Positions 1 to 6,449 of a DNA stretch of 7,099 bases are shown piece by piece. Under the pieces are notes generated by a model, which was given only the letters and a program-made list of their open reading frames with translations, was not told the DNA's origin and searched no databases. How positions within the stretch are numbered: the stretch's first letter is position 1; every line of letters starts with the position of its first letter. This DNA is from an uncultured Roseburia sp. (lineage in GTDB: Bacteria; Bacillota_A; Clostridia; Lachnospirales; Lachnospiraceae): assembly GCA_900753715.1 (NCBI GenBank), contig CAAEAE010000018.1, positions 1 through 7,099 of the forward strand, written 5' to 3'. Position numbers and translations under genes: made by a program.

Positions 1-108
1 ATTGTACAATGAATCCGGATCATTCACCTCACTCTGTACATTGATTGTTCTATAATTATCATTGCATTTAATCCATGGCTTTCCAATCATAATCTAAGTG
101 TGTTTCAT
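1..108 (-). pseudogene. GH13 alpha-glucosidase remnant (oligo-1,6-glucosidase type), internally deleted, runs off left edge
   Basis: Read leftward from 90, the frame gives MIGKPWIKCNDNYRTINVQ followed by SEVNDPDSLYN to the window edge. This matches the conserved late part of GH13 alpha-glucosidases (GKPWIKVNPNY, then a stretch like INVEAQ, then DPDS), which normally sits several hundred residues into an enzyme of roughly 550 residues. Here it begins only 25 bases after the stop of the permease gene, so the catalytic barrel cannot be present. In the same frame an ATG at 108-106 gives MKHT and then a TAG stop at 96-94. GH13 glucosidases often begin M-K-x-x-W-W, so MKHT could be the original N-terminus joined to the C-terminal part by an in-frame deletion, but four residues are weak evidence. 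The GKPW frame is open to base 1. The family is clear; the deletion history is inferred. A restart at the ATG at 90 would make only a C-terminal fragment without catalytic residues. Confidence 0.8.
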
Positions 109-114
109 TGCCTT

Positions 115-972
115 CTAGCTCTTAACCGCCCCAGATGTAACTCCTTTTACAAAATGTTTCTGGAAAAGTAAAAACAAAACTACTAACGGCAAAATTGCAA
201 TTAACACTGCTGGAAATAATGTCTCCCACGGACTTCCAAATTGTCCTGACGTCATTTTCGCATAATATATTTCTAATGTGATGGTTTTAAAATCCGAGTT
301 TCCAAGTGTCAAAAATGGTAATAAATAATCATTCCATATCCACATACCATTCAAAATCACAATAGTAATTATCATCGGTTTAACAAGTGGTAATAAGATT
401 CTAAAAAATATCTGAAAGATATTTGCGCCATCTATTAGTGCCGACTCCTCAATATCACGTGGTATCCCTTTTATATAACCAGTCATCATAAATACCGACA
501 TACTAATACCAAACCCAGTATACATAATGATTAGTCCCAATAAATTCTTCAGGGAAAGGCTTTCCATAATACTGATAAGTGGATACATAATCGCTTGAAA
601 AGGAACTAACATTGCTGCTACAAATAGTAAATATATCACATTCATCGCTTTAGACTTACATCTGGTTATCATCCATGCACAAAGAGTAGAAAACAAAACA
701 ATTCCTATTAATGAGAACACCTCTAATACCAGCGTATACCCTAATGCACGCCCAAAATGAATTGTCTCAAATGCATTCTTAATATATTCAAAAGTAACAT
801 GTCCTGGCAATGATAGTGGATTTCTTATTATTTCCGCCTGACTCTTAAATGAATTCAAAAGCAGAAATACCAGCGGTAATAACACCAACAGTGAAATCAA
901 TATCAGTACTATGTATATGCCCGCCTTTTTTATACGATTAATCAATGTATAATTTTCAGAAAGCTGCTGCAT
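115..972 (-). CDS. Carbohydrate ABC transporter permease, MalG/AraQ type
   Basis: One of two inner-membrane permease subunits of an ABC sugar importer (family CUT1; BPD_transp_1 domain). The 285-residue length is typical. About six hydrophobic segments are visible, roughly at residues 17-39, 76-100, 112-134, 144-164, 199-220 and 252-271. The cytoplasmic EAA loop that docks on the ATPase lies at 175-199, with E175/E176, A178, D181-G182-A183 and the L193-L194-P195 turn. The C-terminus, HFVKGVTSGAVKS, is the usual ending of MalG-like permeases. The start is supported by AGGAGGTGG shortly before the ATG. The gene overlaps the upstream permease by one base (TAATG), so translation is probably coupled. 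It is the last intact gene of the operon. The substrate cannot be read from the permease; the neighbouring GH32 enzyme points to a fructose-containing oligosaccharide. Confidence 0.93.
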   Translation of the reverse strand: MQQLSENYTLINRIKKAGIYIVLILISLLVLLPLVFLLLNSFKSQAEIIRNPLSLPGHVTFEYIKNAFETIHFGRALGYTLVLEVFSLIGIVLFSTLCAWMITRCKSKAMNVIYLLFVAAMLVPFQAIMYPLISIMESLSLKNLLGLIIMYTGFGISMSVFMMTGYIKGIPRDIEESALIDGANIFQIFFRILLPLVKPMIITIVILNGMWIWNDYLLPFLTLGNSDFKTITLEIYYAKMTSGQFGSPWETLFPAVLIAILPLVVLFLLFQKHFVKGVTSGAVKS

Positions 973-1865
973 TACATCTCCACCTCCTTTTTCCGTGTGA
1001 CGCTTACCTGGATAAATGATATAATCGCCATTACGATAAAGAAGATTACTGCCTGCGCCTGAGCACCTCCATAGTCCGGTGGATTGGTATCTTTCAAAGT
1101 CCTCAAGATTTGCAAAGCCAACATTCTGGTTCCAAACTCACCATCTGTCAATGCTACATTCTGATCCAACAGCTTAAATGAATTAGATAATGTTAAAAAT
1201 AACACTATAGTGATTGATGGCATTAATAATGGTAAGGTGATTTTTCTAAATCTTTGAAATGCACTTGCGCCGTCCAGTGATGCTGCTTCATACAATTCTG
1301 TCGATACTGCATTTAAGCCACCCACATAAATAATCATCATATAGCCGGCATTTTGCCAGGTTGTCATAAGCAGAAGCGCGAATAACGCCTTAACCGGATC
1401 TTGAGTCATGTATCGAAGCGCTTCTATATGTAAAAAACCTTCTTTCCCAAATAATATATCAGTAAATACAACTTGGAAAATAAATTGCCAAATGAATCCT
1501 AATGCTAATCCCCCAAGCATATTAGGCATAAAAATAATCGTCCGAAAGATTCCTGAACCTTTCCTGATATTCGTAACCAGCAGCGCCAGAAGCATTGCAC
1601 ATACATTAACCGTTACTACTGATAACACCGTAAAAATGCATGTGTAAAAAAACGAATTGCGGAATTTTTCATTTGTAAAAGTTTTAATGTAATTATCCAA
1701 ACCAACAAACGATTCTGTCAGGCTTCCTCCAGCAAAGTATGTCCCCCTCCATGAAGTAAAAGAGTATACTACACCTATAATAAAAGGAATCGCAACAATA
1801 CATATAAACAGTATTACCGCTGGTGCTACCAGCACCTTCGACCACTTCTTATAATATTGATCCAT
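972..1865 (-). CDS. Carbohydrate ABC transporter permease, MalF/UgpA type
   Basis: The second permease subunit, forming the membrane channel with the MalG-type partner encoded next. The protein has 297 residues from the start chosen here. It has an N-terminal membrane segment at about 12-37, a periplasm-facing loop with the common GLDNYI motif at 55-60, and further membrane segments at about 73-98, 108-135, 160-182, 214-230 and 270-288. The EAA loop is at 192-216, with E193-A194-A195, D198-G199-A200 and L211-P212. The frame could be opened six codons earlier at a TTG at 1883, but that codon is inside the GGAGGTG ribosome binding site, so the ATG at 1865 (MDQYYKKW) is the better start. The gap from the binding-protein gene is 22 bases. 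No ATPase gene lies in the window, which is common for CUT1 systems of Firmicutes that share one MsmX-type ATPase encoded elsewhere. Confidence 0.93.
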   Translation of the reverse strand: MDQYYKKWSKVLVAPAVILFICIVAIPFIIGVVYSFTSWRGTYFAGGSLTESFVGLDNYIKTFTNEKFRNSFFYTCIFTVLSVVTVNVCAMLLALLVTNIRKGSGIFRTIIFMPNMLGGLALGFIWQFIFQVVFTDILFGKEGFLHIEALRYMTQDPVKALFALLLMTTWQNAGYMMIIYVGGLNAVSTELYEAASLDGASAFQRFRKITLPLLMPSITIVLFLTLSNSFKLLDQNVALTDGEFGTRMLALQILRTLKDTNPPDYGGAQAQAVIFFIVMAIISFIQVSVTRKKEVEM

Positions 1866-1874
1866 AACATTTGT

Positions 1875-1881
1875 CACCTCC
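1875..1881 (-). promoter_or_regulatory. Ribosome binding site that fixes the start of the MalF-type permease
   Basis: On the minus strand GGAGGTG lies nine bases before the ATG at 1865. Its position overlaps the alternative in-frame TTG at 1883, which therefore has no room for its own Shine-Dalgarno sequence at proper spacing and should not be used as the start. Confidence 0.8.
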
Positions 1882-1887
1882 AAGGTA

Positions 1888-3366
1888 TCAGTTGGTCTTC
1901 AATTCTTTCCAGCTATCTACACACAATTCACCGATACTTTCAATCGTACTGTCGTCCCACTCTTCTTGTCTCAGATATTTTTCCAAAAGTGCTGTACCCA
2001 CTTTTTCACCTGACCAGGTTTTAGGGGTTCCAACTACCGTATCATTAATTACATTTCCCTCTCCCATATAGCTTTGAATCGAGGCTGACAAAGCGTTGTC
2101 CAACTTCATATCCTCTGTTACATTGTATGGAATGAACTTAAATTTCCCGATAATATATTTTTCAACATTTTCTGGTTTCATCATCCACTTTAAAAACTCA
2201 ACTGCATACTCTTGCTGCTTTTCTGAAACCTTTGCATTAATTGCATAATAGTTCCCCGTAGTCACAATAATGCTGCTATTCAATTGTTCTGCACTGCGGC
2301 CATTAAGCATCATTGAATCCGTAAACGGCATCTTCAACGGAATGAAGCTTGATCTTTCAGCTACCGCTTCATCGACCTTGGCGATATTACTATATGCCCA
2401 GTTCCCTTGCTGAAGAAATAATGCATTACCGTCAGCGTACATTTGTACTGTTTGGTCATATCCAAAGTTTGCTGAGTTGACCAAATCCGCGCCTCGTCCT
2501 GCATGACCATTTAACCCGGCTGCATGATCCGTATAAAATTCCATCGCTTCAGCATATGCCATAAATGCAGGTTTTGCTTCATCAATCAATTCTGTGTCCA
2601 CATTTTGTGCTTCTGCAGGTGTCTTTACAACTGCTCCCATCGGCATGTTTAACAGGTGATCTGCAAATACCCATTTCTCAGCTCCGGCAAACGCAAATAC
2701 ACCCGTAAGCGATGCTGCACGTCCTGTTTTTTCAGCTTGGAAGCTATATTCATTTCCATTCAATGTCACCTTTGCAGCTGTCGGCGTGCTAATATACTGA
2801 TCCACGGCTTCACAAAAAGCTTCAAACTCTTCCCATGGACAATTTCTAAGATCTTTTAAAACTGCTTCACCACTTTCAGCCCCAAACAAATCGGAAATCA
2901 TCTGTGCATCAACAATAAACCCTATTCCTTCAATCCCATATGGAATACCATAGCTTTCAGATCCACCGTCATTAAGTCTCATTGTTTCCGGAATTCCATC
3001 AATAATCTTCTTAAACTCATCATCTTTAATTGTTTTCAGGTCTACTACGCGACCACTTTCTTTCCATTCTGGCAACGCCCGTAAAGCCTGAAGAGTATAA
3101 ACCGCTGGAGGGGTATCTGAATTCATTTGTGCACGCAATACTTCATCAGAATCTTCTCCGGAGCCCACACTAAATGCTTTTGTAGCAATCCCTGTCTCTT
3201 CCGAAAAGGCCTTGCACATTTCTTCGAACTCACTGGCATTTTCACCCTTTGCATTAAATACCACTAATTCGTCTTTTTTGCTTTTTGAATCTGAACTATT
3301 GCCACATCCTACAAGGGATAACAGCATAGTACCTGCTAAAATTACCGCTAGTGCTTTTTTGAACAT
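1888..3366 (-). CDS. Sugar ABC transporter substrate-binding lipoprotein (extracellular solute-binding family 1)
   Basis: Captures the sugar outside the membrane and delivers it to the two permeases. The 492-residue protein begins with a lipoprotein signal peptide: MFKK, a hydrophobic stretch from about 5 to 18, and the lipobox LVGC at 18-21. C21 would therefore be the lipid-modified first residue of the mature protein. A Ser/Asn/Lys-rich linker follows, then the bi-lobed binding fold typical of COG1653 proteins, including a GNWAYSNI segment of the kind found near the ligand site of this family and a late FLKWMMKPENVEKYI helix. The length is somewhat above that of small maltose-type binding proteins. 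AGGAGG at 3376-3381 precedes the ATG at good spacing. The gene starts 17 bases after the repressor gene ends, so it is almost certainly in the same transcript. Ligand is not readable from sequence; a fructoside is inferred from context. Confidence 0.93.
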   Translation of the reverse strand: MFKKALAVILAGTMLLSLVGCGNSSDSKSKKDELVVFNAKGENASEFEEMCKAFSEETGIATKAFSVGSGEDSDEVLRAQMNSDTPPAVYTLQALRALPEWKESGRVVDLKTIKDDEFKKIIDGIPETMRLNDGGSESYGIPYGIEGIGFIVDAQMISDLFGAESGEAVLKDLRNCPWEEFEAFCEAVDQYISTPTAAKVTLNGNEYSFQAEKTGRAASLTGVFAFAGAEKWVFADHLLNMPMGAVVKTPAEAQNVDTELIDEAKPAFMAYAEAMEFYTDHAAGLNGHAGRGADLVNSANFGYDQTVQMYADGNALFLQQGNWAYSNIAKVDEAVAERSSFIPLKMPFTDSMMLNGRSAEQLNSSIIVTTGNYYAINAKVSEKQQEYAVEFLKWMMKPENVEKYIIGKFKFIPYNVTEDMKLDNALSASIQSYMGEGNVINDTVVGTPKTWSGEKVGTALLEKYLRQEEWDDSTIESIGELCVDSWKELKTN

Positions 3367-3383
3367 AATTATTGTCCTCCTAT

Positions 3384-4376
3384 TTAATATGATTTTCTTT
3401 TTATCAGTTCTGGAAACAACTTAATAACCTCATACTTTTTCTCAGGATTATTAATTCTACGTAATAGCAACTGCGTAGCCTTCTTTCCCATTTCGTAAAG
3501 AGGTGGCCGGATCGAACTAATCGGAACCTGTGCTGTATCCCGCCATGGATCATCATCATATCCTAACAGTGCAAGTCTGGACGGAATATCTATTTTTCGC
3601 TCAGATAACGCTTTTGTACAGCCTAATGTCATCATGTTATTCCCTACAAAAAGCGCTTTCAAACCTGTATTATCTAAAAACCAGTTTGTCTCCCTATATC
3701 CACCCGCTAAAGTTGAATCTCCACATCTGATATACTCTTCTCTCACTGTGATTTTGTTATCTCTTAATGCTTCTTTATATCCTTCAATTCTTTCTATAGT
3801 TGTTACTGCATCAGCAATTCCATAGATACATCCGATTTCCCGGTAGCCGCTTTTTATCATGTCAGTAATGCTCTCATACACTACCTGGCGCGCATCCATA
3901 ATCACACTGTCTACCGCGTCTCCCCCTGGTGTTTCTATACATACGATCGGACAATTGGACATATCATATTTTTCTCGAATCATCTGATATCCTTGACCAT
4001 AAGTAATGATTCCATCAACACCCCATGAACTAAAAACATTAATTTGTTTTTCTTGATCGGTTAACTGATCTCCCGCATTCCCTAAAATCATAAGATATCC
4101 TTTTTCCTTAAGTACACTTTCAATTCCCTGCAGAATCTCCAGAAAAAAGGGGTTACTCATGCCACTCATCATAATACCTATCACATTTGATTTACGCTTT
4201 TTAAGCGTACGAGCCGCCAGATTATGAACGTAATTTAATTCTTTAATAGCCTCTTCCACCGATTCTGTTGCTGAGGGACTTACATACCTTGTCTTATTGA
4301 TCACATGGGAAACCGTTGTTATCGATACGCCAGCCTTTTGTGCTACATCTTTTAAAGTTACAGGTTTGACAGCCAT
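3384..4376 (-). CDS. LacI/GalR-family transcriptional repressor of the fructoside operon
   Basis: Sugar-sensing DNA-binding regulator, 330 residues, a normal length for the family. The N-terminal helix-turn-helix is at about 7-27 (TLKDVAQKAGVSITTVSHVIN), followed by the hinge-helix region around 52-62 with LAARTLKKRKS, which inserts in the operator's central base step in this family. The periplasmic-binding-protein-like effector domain runs from about 64 to the end, with the starts IGIMMSGMSNPFF at 66-78 and the late LLGYDDDPW at 270-278 and ISSIRPP at 286-292, all hallmarks of LacI/GalR members. The start is supported by AAGGAG eight bases before the ATG. It lies inside the operon between the hydrolase and the binding protein, so it probably represses its own synthesis. 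Its likely target is the perfect palindrome at 5805-5816. The inducer is not known; the imported sugar or its product is the obvious candidate. Confidence 0.93.
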   Translation of the reverse strand: MAVKPVTLKDVAQKAGVSITTVSHVINKTRYVSPSATESVEEAIKELNYVHNLAARTLKKRKSNVIGIMMSGMSNPFFLEILQGIESVLKEKGYLMILGNAGDQLTDQEKQINVFSSWGVDGIITYGQGYQMIREKYDMSNCPIVCIETPGGDAVDSVIMDARQVVYESITDMIKSGYREIGCIYGIADAVTTIERIEGYKEALRDNKITVREEYIRCGDSTLAGGYRETNWFLDNTGLKALFVGNNMMTLGCTKALSERKIDIPSRLALLGYDDDPWRDTAQVPISSIRPPLYEMGKKATQLLLRRINNPEKKYEVIKLFPELIKRKSY

Positions 4377-4397
4377 CCAAATTACTCCTTGATAGTC

Positions 4398-5774
4398 CTA
4401 TTTTGTTATTTTAATATTGTCCACTGTTAGGTTTCCATCAACTACATACACATTTACTCCCTGCCCAGCCTTTGCATACATACGTGTCGTTAATGCGACT
4501 CCGTCAATATATATAACAGCAATCGTATCATCAACAATTACTCTAATATGGTATCTTTGATTTGGTTTTAAATATAATGGTCTTTCTAAACCTTTATCAA
4601 AATAGCGGTACCAGGGCTGATTAGGCGTTCGATCAAAATAGATTCGATTTTCGGCAAGATTAGCCTCAAATTTGTAGGCATCTCCCGTCTCCGCATCTTC
4701 GCATAGCCGGATACCAAACATTCTGGTATGCTCTGAAAACGCAATGTCCATCTCTATCATGTAAAAATTCTCTGATACATTTGTAATAAAATGCTCTTGA
4801 AGTGAGTCCAATGTTTTCATTTCAATCTGACTCGCCGAAAGAGAATCCTCCGTTTTAAACGCCGGCAGCATGCAGTCTGGCAGTTTAACCCCCAAGGTAC
4901 CGTCAGGACGTTGATATACTTCGTGGCAAACGAACGTTCCACCCCAGTCCCAGCTATTCATGTCGTCCGCTCCAGTCTTCGTTGCTGCCCATCCAAATAG
5001 ATAGCGATGTTCACCATCCGAGCAAGAGCGTGCTGCATAATATGCTCTGCCATCAAAAGCATCATCTATCGGCGCACTCCACGGACCATTAAGCGAGTGG
5101 CTCATGCGATAGACAGTTTTACTTCTCTCACTATATTCAGTTGTTAATAAATACCACCAGTCACCCATTTTGAAAAGATCTGGCATCTCATGCATACTAA
5201 ATAAATCTGGTGCCCAAAAGTCCCCTTCAAACTTCCACTCATTCAAATTCTTTGAGGTGAACCATACCGTTCTTCCGGTTCTCACCTTTTTCTTATCAAT
5301 TTTGCGAGCACCTAAAATCATAATATACTGCTGGCTTTCTTCCTCCCATAAAATAAATGGATCTCGCCAGTCATTGCCGTCATACCCTTCTGGTGCAGGT
5401 AATACAAACTTCCCGTTTTTTTCCCATTTAAGCAGATCATCGCTCACCGCGCTCATCAATACTTGAGCATCCTTTCCCTGTTCCGCATAATTTCGGTTAT
5501 AAGCAGTATAAATGGCATGGAACTTTCCTTCCCCTTCAAAAACACTTCCGGCAAAAATGTACTGTTCTGGATCATCCTCACCTTCTTTCGGAATTGCCAC
5601 CCCCATATCCTCATAATGTATGAAATCTGTAGTGGTAGCCAGTGACCATTCAAAAGGCTCAAATGGTTGCGGATCACGTTTGTCTCTTTGATGAAACACA
5701 TAAAATTTTCCATCATGGTAAAATGGCATACAATCTCCAAAGTAAGCCCCTTGTGGTTCATAAAATAATTTCAT
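4398..5774 (-). CDS. GH32-like beta-fructosidase, cytoplasmic, with divergent catalytic motifs
   Basis: Probably hydrolyses an imported fructoside, releasing fructose. The protein has 458 residues and no signal peptide, so it acts in the cytoplasm. The GH32 layout can be traced: a five-bladed propeller in about 1-310 and a C-terminal beta-sandwich in about 325-458. The three acidic residues expected for the family are present. D14, in YFGDCMPF, replaces the usual NDPNG nucleophile motif; R137-D138-P139 in DWRDPF is the canonical RDP; and E196, in MHEMPDLF, replaces the usual ECP acid/base motif. FAGSVFEG at 74-81 matches the region after blade one. AGAGGA at 5784-5789, nine bases before the ATG, supports the start. 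It is the first gene of the operon, 21 bases ahead of the repressor. Substrate is inferred: sucrose, a sucrose isomer or a short fructo-oligosaccharide. Because the motifs differ from characterised invertases, a related fructoside or a transglycosylation activity cannot be excluded. Confidence 0.85.
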   Translation of the reverse strand: MKLFYEPQGAYFGDCMPFYHDGKFYVFHQRDKRDPQPFEPFEWSLATTTDFIHYEDMGVAIPKEGEDDPEQYIFAGSVFEGEGKFHAIYTAYNRNYAEQGKDAQVLMSAVSDDLLKWEKNGKFVLPAPEGYDGNDWRDPFILWEEESQQYIMILGARKIDKKKVRTGRTVWFTSKNLNEWKFEGDFWAPDLFSMHEMPDLFKMGDWWYLLTTEYSERSKTVYRMSHSLNGPWSAPIDDAFDGRAYYAARSCSDGEHRYLFGWAATKTGADDMNSWDWGGTFVCHEVYQRPDGTLGVKLPDCMLPAFKTEDSLSASQIEMKTLDSLQEHFITNVSENFYMIEMDIAFSEHTRMFGIRLCEDAETGDAYKFEANLAENRIYFDRTPNQPWYRYFDKGLERPLYLKPNQRYHIRVIVDDTIAVIYIDGVALTTRMYAKAGQGVNVYVVDGNLTVDNIKITK

Positions 5775-5802
5775 GTTTATAATTCCTCTCTTTCCTTTTC
5801 TT

Positions 5803-5818
5803 AGGCAAACGTTTGCTT
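5803..5818. promoter_or_regulatory. LacI-family operator (palindrome GCAAACGTTTGC)
   Basis: Bases 5805-5816 form a perfect 12-base palindrome with a central CG, the standard form of LacI/GalR operators; A5803 and T5818 extend it with one mismatch between. On the minus strand it begins about a dozen bases after the -10 box and ends 30 bases before the start of the GH32 gene, so a bound repressor would block the transcription start. The LacI gene two positions down the operon is the natural partner. It also matches the CcpA cre consensus imperfectly (two mismatches by eye), so a CcpA role is possible but less likely. Confidence 0.82.
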
Positions 5819-5827
5819 TGTGTATTT

Positions 5828-5856
5828 ATTTTACTTCTGTAGTCCAAATATGTCAA
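5828..5856 (-). promoter_or_regulatory. Sigma-A-type promoter of the fructoside operon
   Basis: Read leftward, a perfect -35 box TTGACA (5856-5851) is followed by 17 bases and a -10 box TAAAAT (5833-5828), one base from consensus. Transcription would start near 5821, just before the palindromic operator and about 47 bases ahead of the GH32 start codon. It is the only convincing promoter I see for the five-gene operon. Confidence 0.85.
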
Positions 5857-5923
5857 TATCCATATGTACATTTTAGCACTTATACACTATTGAAAGCCCC
5901 GCAAATTGTGCACTTTGTACACT

Positions 5924-5966
5924 GCAAAAGAGCTATACCAATTTTGAGTTGGTACAGCCCTTTTGC
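5924..5966 (-). terminator. Orphan hairpin terminator, read leftward
   Basis: Two 18-base arms (5924-5941 and 5949-5966) flank a 7-base loop. In the minus-strand RNA every position pairs, with two G-U wobbles; in the plus-strand RNA the same two positions are A-C mismatches. The stem carries A-rich and U-rich ends (GCAAAAGGGC and GCUCUUUUGC), as in intrinsic terminators where the U run is part of the outer stem. It lies upstream of the operon promoter, so it is not a leader attenuator. No clear minus-strand gene ends just to its right, so what it originally terminated is unknown. It would shield the operon from read-through. Confidence 0.6.
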
Positions 5967-6128
5967 ATAAAATCCTATAAACACATGTAATCATTCTTTC
6001 TTAATCTGCAGTTATTGTCCTTGACAAGTATTATTCTATTGGGAATAACCGGAAGTATCAGCGCCCCATCCGGAAACAAAAGTTGCCTGTGAGGAAACTT
6101 TGTAATTGTTAATATATGAATATTTTCT
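5967..6128. other. Intergenic stretch with no convincing gene
   Basis: Together with the promoter region this makes about 350 bases without a solid gene. On the plus strand TTGACA at 6021-6026 is followed by 17 bases and a poor AATAAC, a doubtful promoter pointing at the ATPase fragment. A short imperfect hairpin (AAAGTT ... AACTTT) lies around 6079-6102. A 36-codon minus-strand open frame (6146-6036) has no ribosome binding site and is not called as a gene. Confidence 0.4.
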
Positions 6129-6416
6129 GTGCATACTATAATACATATTGCACGTCAAAACAATTTAATTCAATTTGTGTCTTGTGTGCAGAACAATAAG
6201 AATGATTTTGCTATCAAGCTGTTATTAAAGAAAATCGCAGAATCCTTAACCAAGCCTTTATCTTTTACCAGATTAGCTAACATTGTAAAAAGTTCCGGAA
6301 CATCCCTCGGAAAGCAGACTGTAATCAACTATGTAGGATACATGACCGATTCCTATCTCATTTTCCCACTAGCAAATTATGCTGCGAAGCTTGTAGAAAA
6401 AAACCGGAGTAACTAG
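6129..6416 (+). pseudogene. Internal fragment of a DUF4143-type AAA ATPase
   Basis: From about 6195 the frame reads NDFAIKLLLKKIAES, then LTKPLSFTRLANIVKSSGTS and LGKQTVINYVGYMTDSYLIF, ending PLANYAAKLVEK. This resembles the winged-helix part of the C-terminal DUF4143 domain found in AAA_14-type ATPases of about 400-450 residues. In such proteins an N-terminal ATPase domain with Walker A and B motifs precedes it, and roughly another hundred residues follow. Here both are missing: no P-loop can be found upstream, a TGA lies in frame at 6117-6119, and the frame ends at TAG 6414-6416 inside a terminator stem, the last residues (KNRSN) being encoded by the stem itself. The first 20 or so codons after the nominal GTG at 6129 do not look like the family and have no ribosome binding site. 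The cellular role of this ATPase family is poorly defined, and this copy is surely inactive. Confidence 0.75.
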
Positions 6417-6439
6417 GATTTCTCGTTACTCCGGTTTTT
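6399..6439. terminator. Strong bidirectional intrinsic terminator
   Basis: A perfect 15-base inverted repeat (6399-6413 and 6425-6439, AAAAACCGGAGTAAC and its complement) flanks an 11-base loop. GC-rich stem core CCGGAG and runs of five or more T follow the stem on both strands, so it can end transcription from either side. It lies between two convergent open frames: the ATPase fragment on the plus strand and the MerR-like fragment, whose stop is 10 bases to the right, on the minus strand. Confidence 0.92.
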
Positions 6440-6449
6440 ATTTTATTCT

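Noticed and set aside
5170..5466. A 98-codon plus-strand frame antisense to the GH32 gene
   Set aside because: It has no ribosome binding site and no domain, and it overlaps a confidently assigned gene on the other strand.
5456..5761. A 101-codon minus-strand frame inside the GH32 gene
   Set aside because: It is offset from the GH32 frame, which carries all catalytic motifs and is uninterrupted; no second gene or frameshift is needed.
5890..5905. Possible CcpA cre site upstream of the promoter (TGAAAGCCCCGCAA)
   Set aside because: The central CG is misplaced and the right half does not match, so it falls short of the consensus.
5898..5924. Short inverted pieces such as GTGCAC and GTG ... 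CAC that could be a second operator
   Set aside because: They do not resemble the GCAAACGTTTGC palindrome and could easily arise by chance in AT-rich intergenic DNA.
5773..5970. A 65-codon plus-strand frame over the operon promoter
   Set aside because: It covers the promoter, operator and terminator hairpin, has no ribosome binding site, and its product looks like random translation.
6021..6049. Plus-strand promoter for the ATPase fragment (TTGACA with a weak AATAAC)
   Set aside because: The -10 box is poor and the downstream frame is a pseudogene without a ribosome binding site, so I do not call it as a feature.
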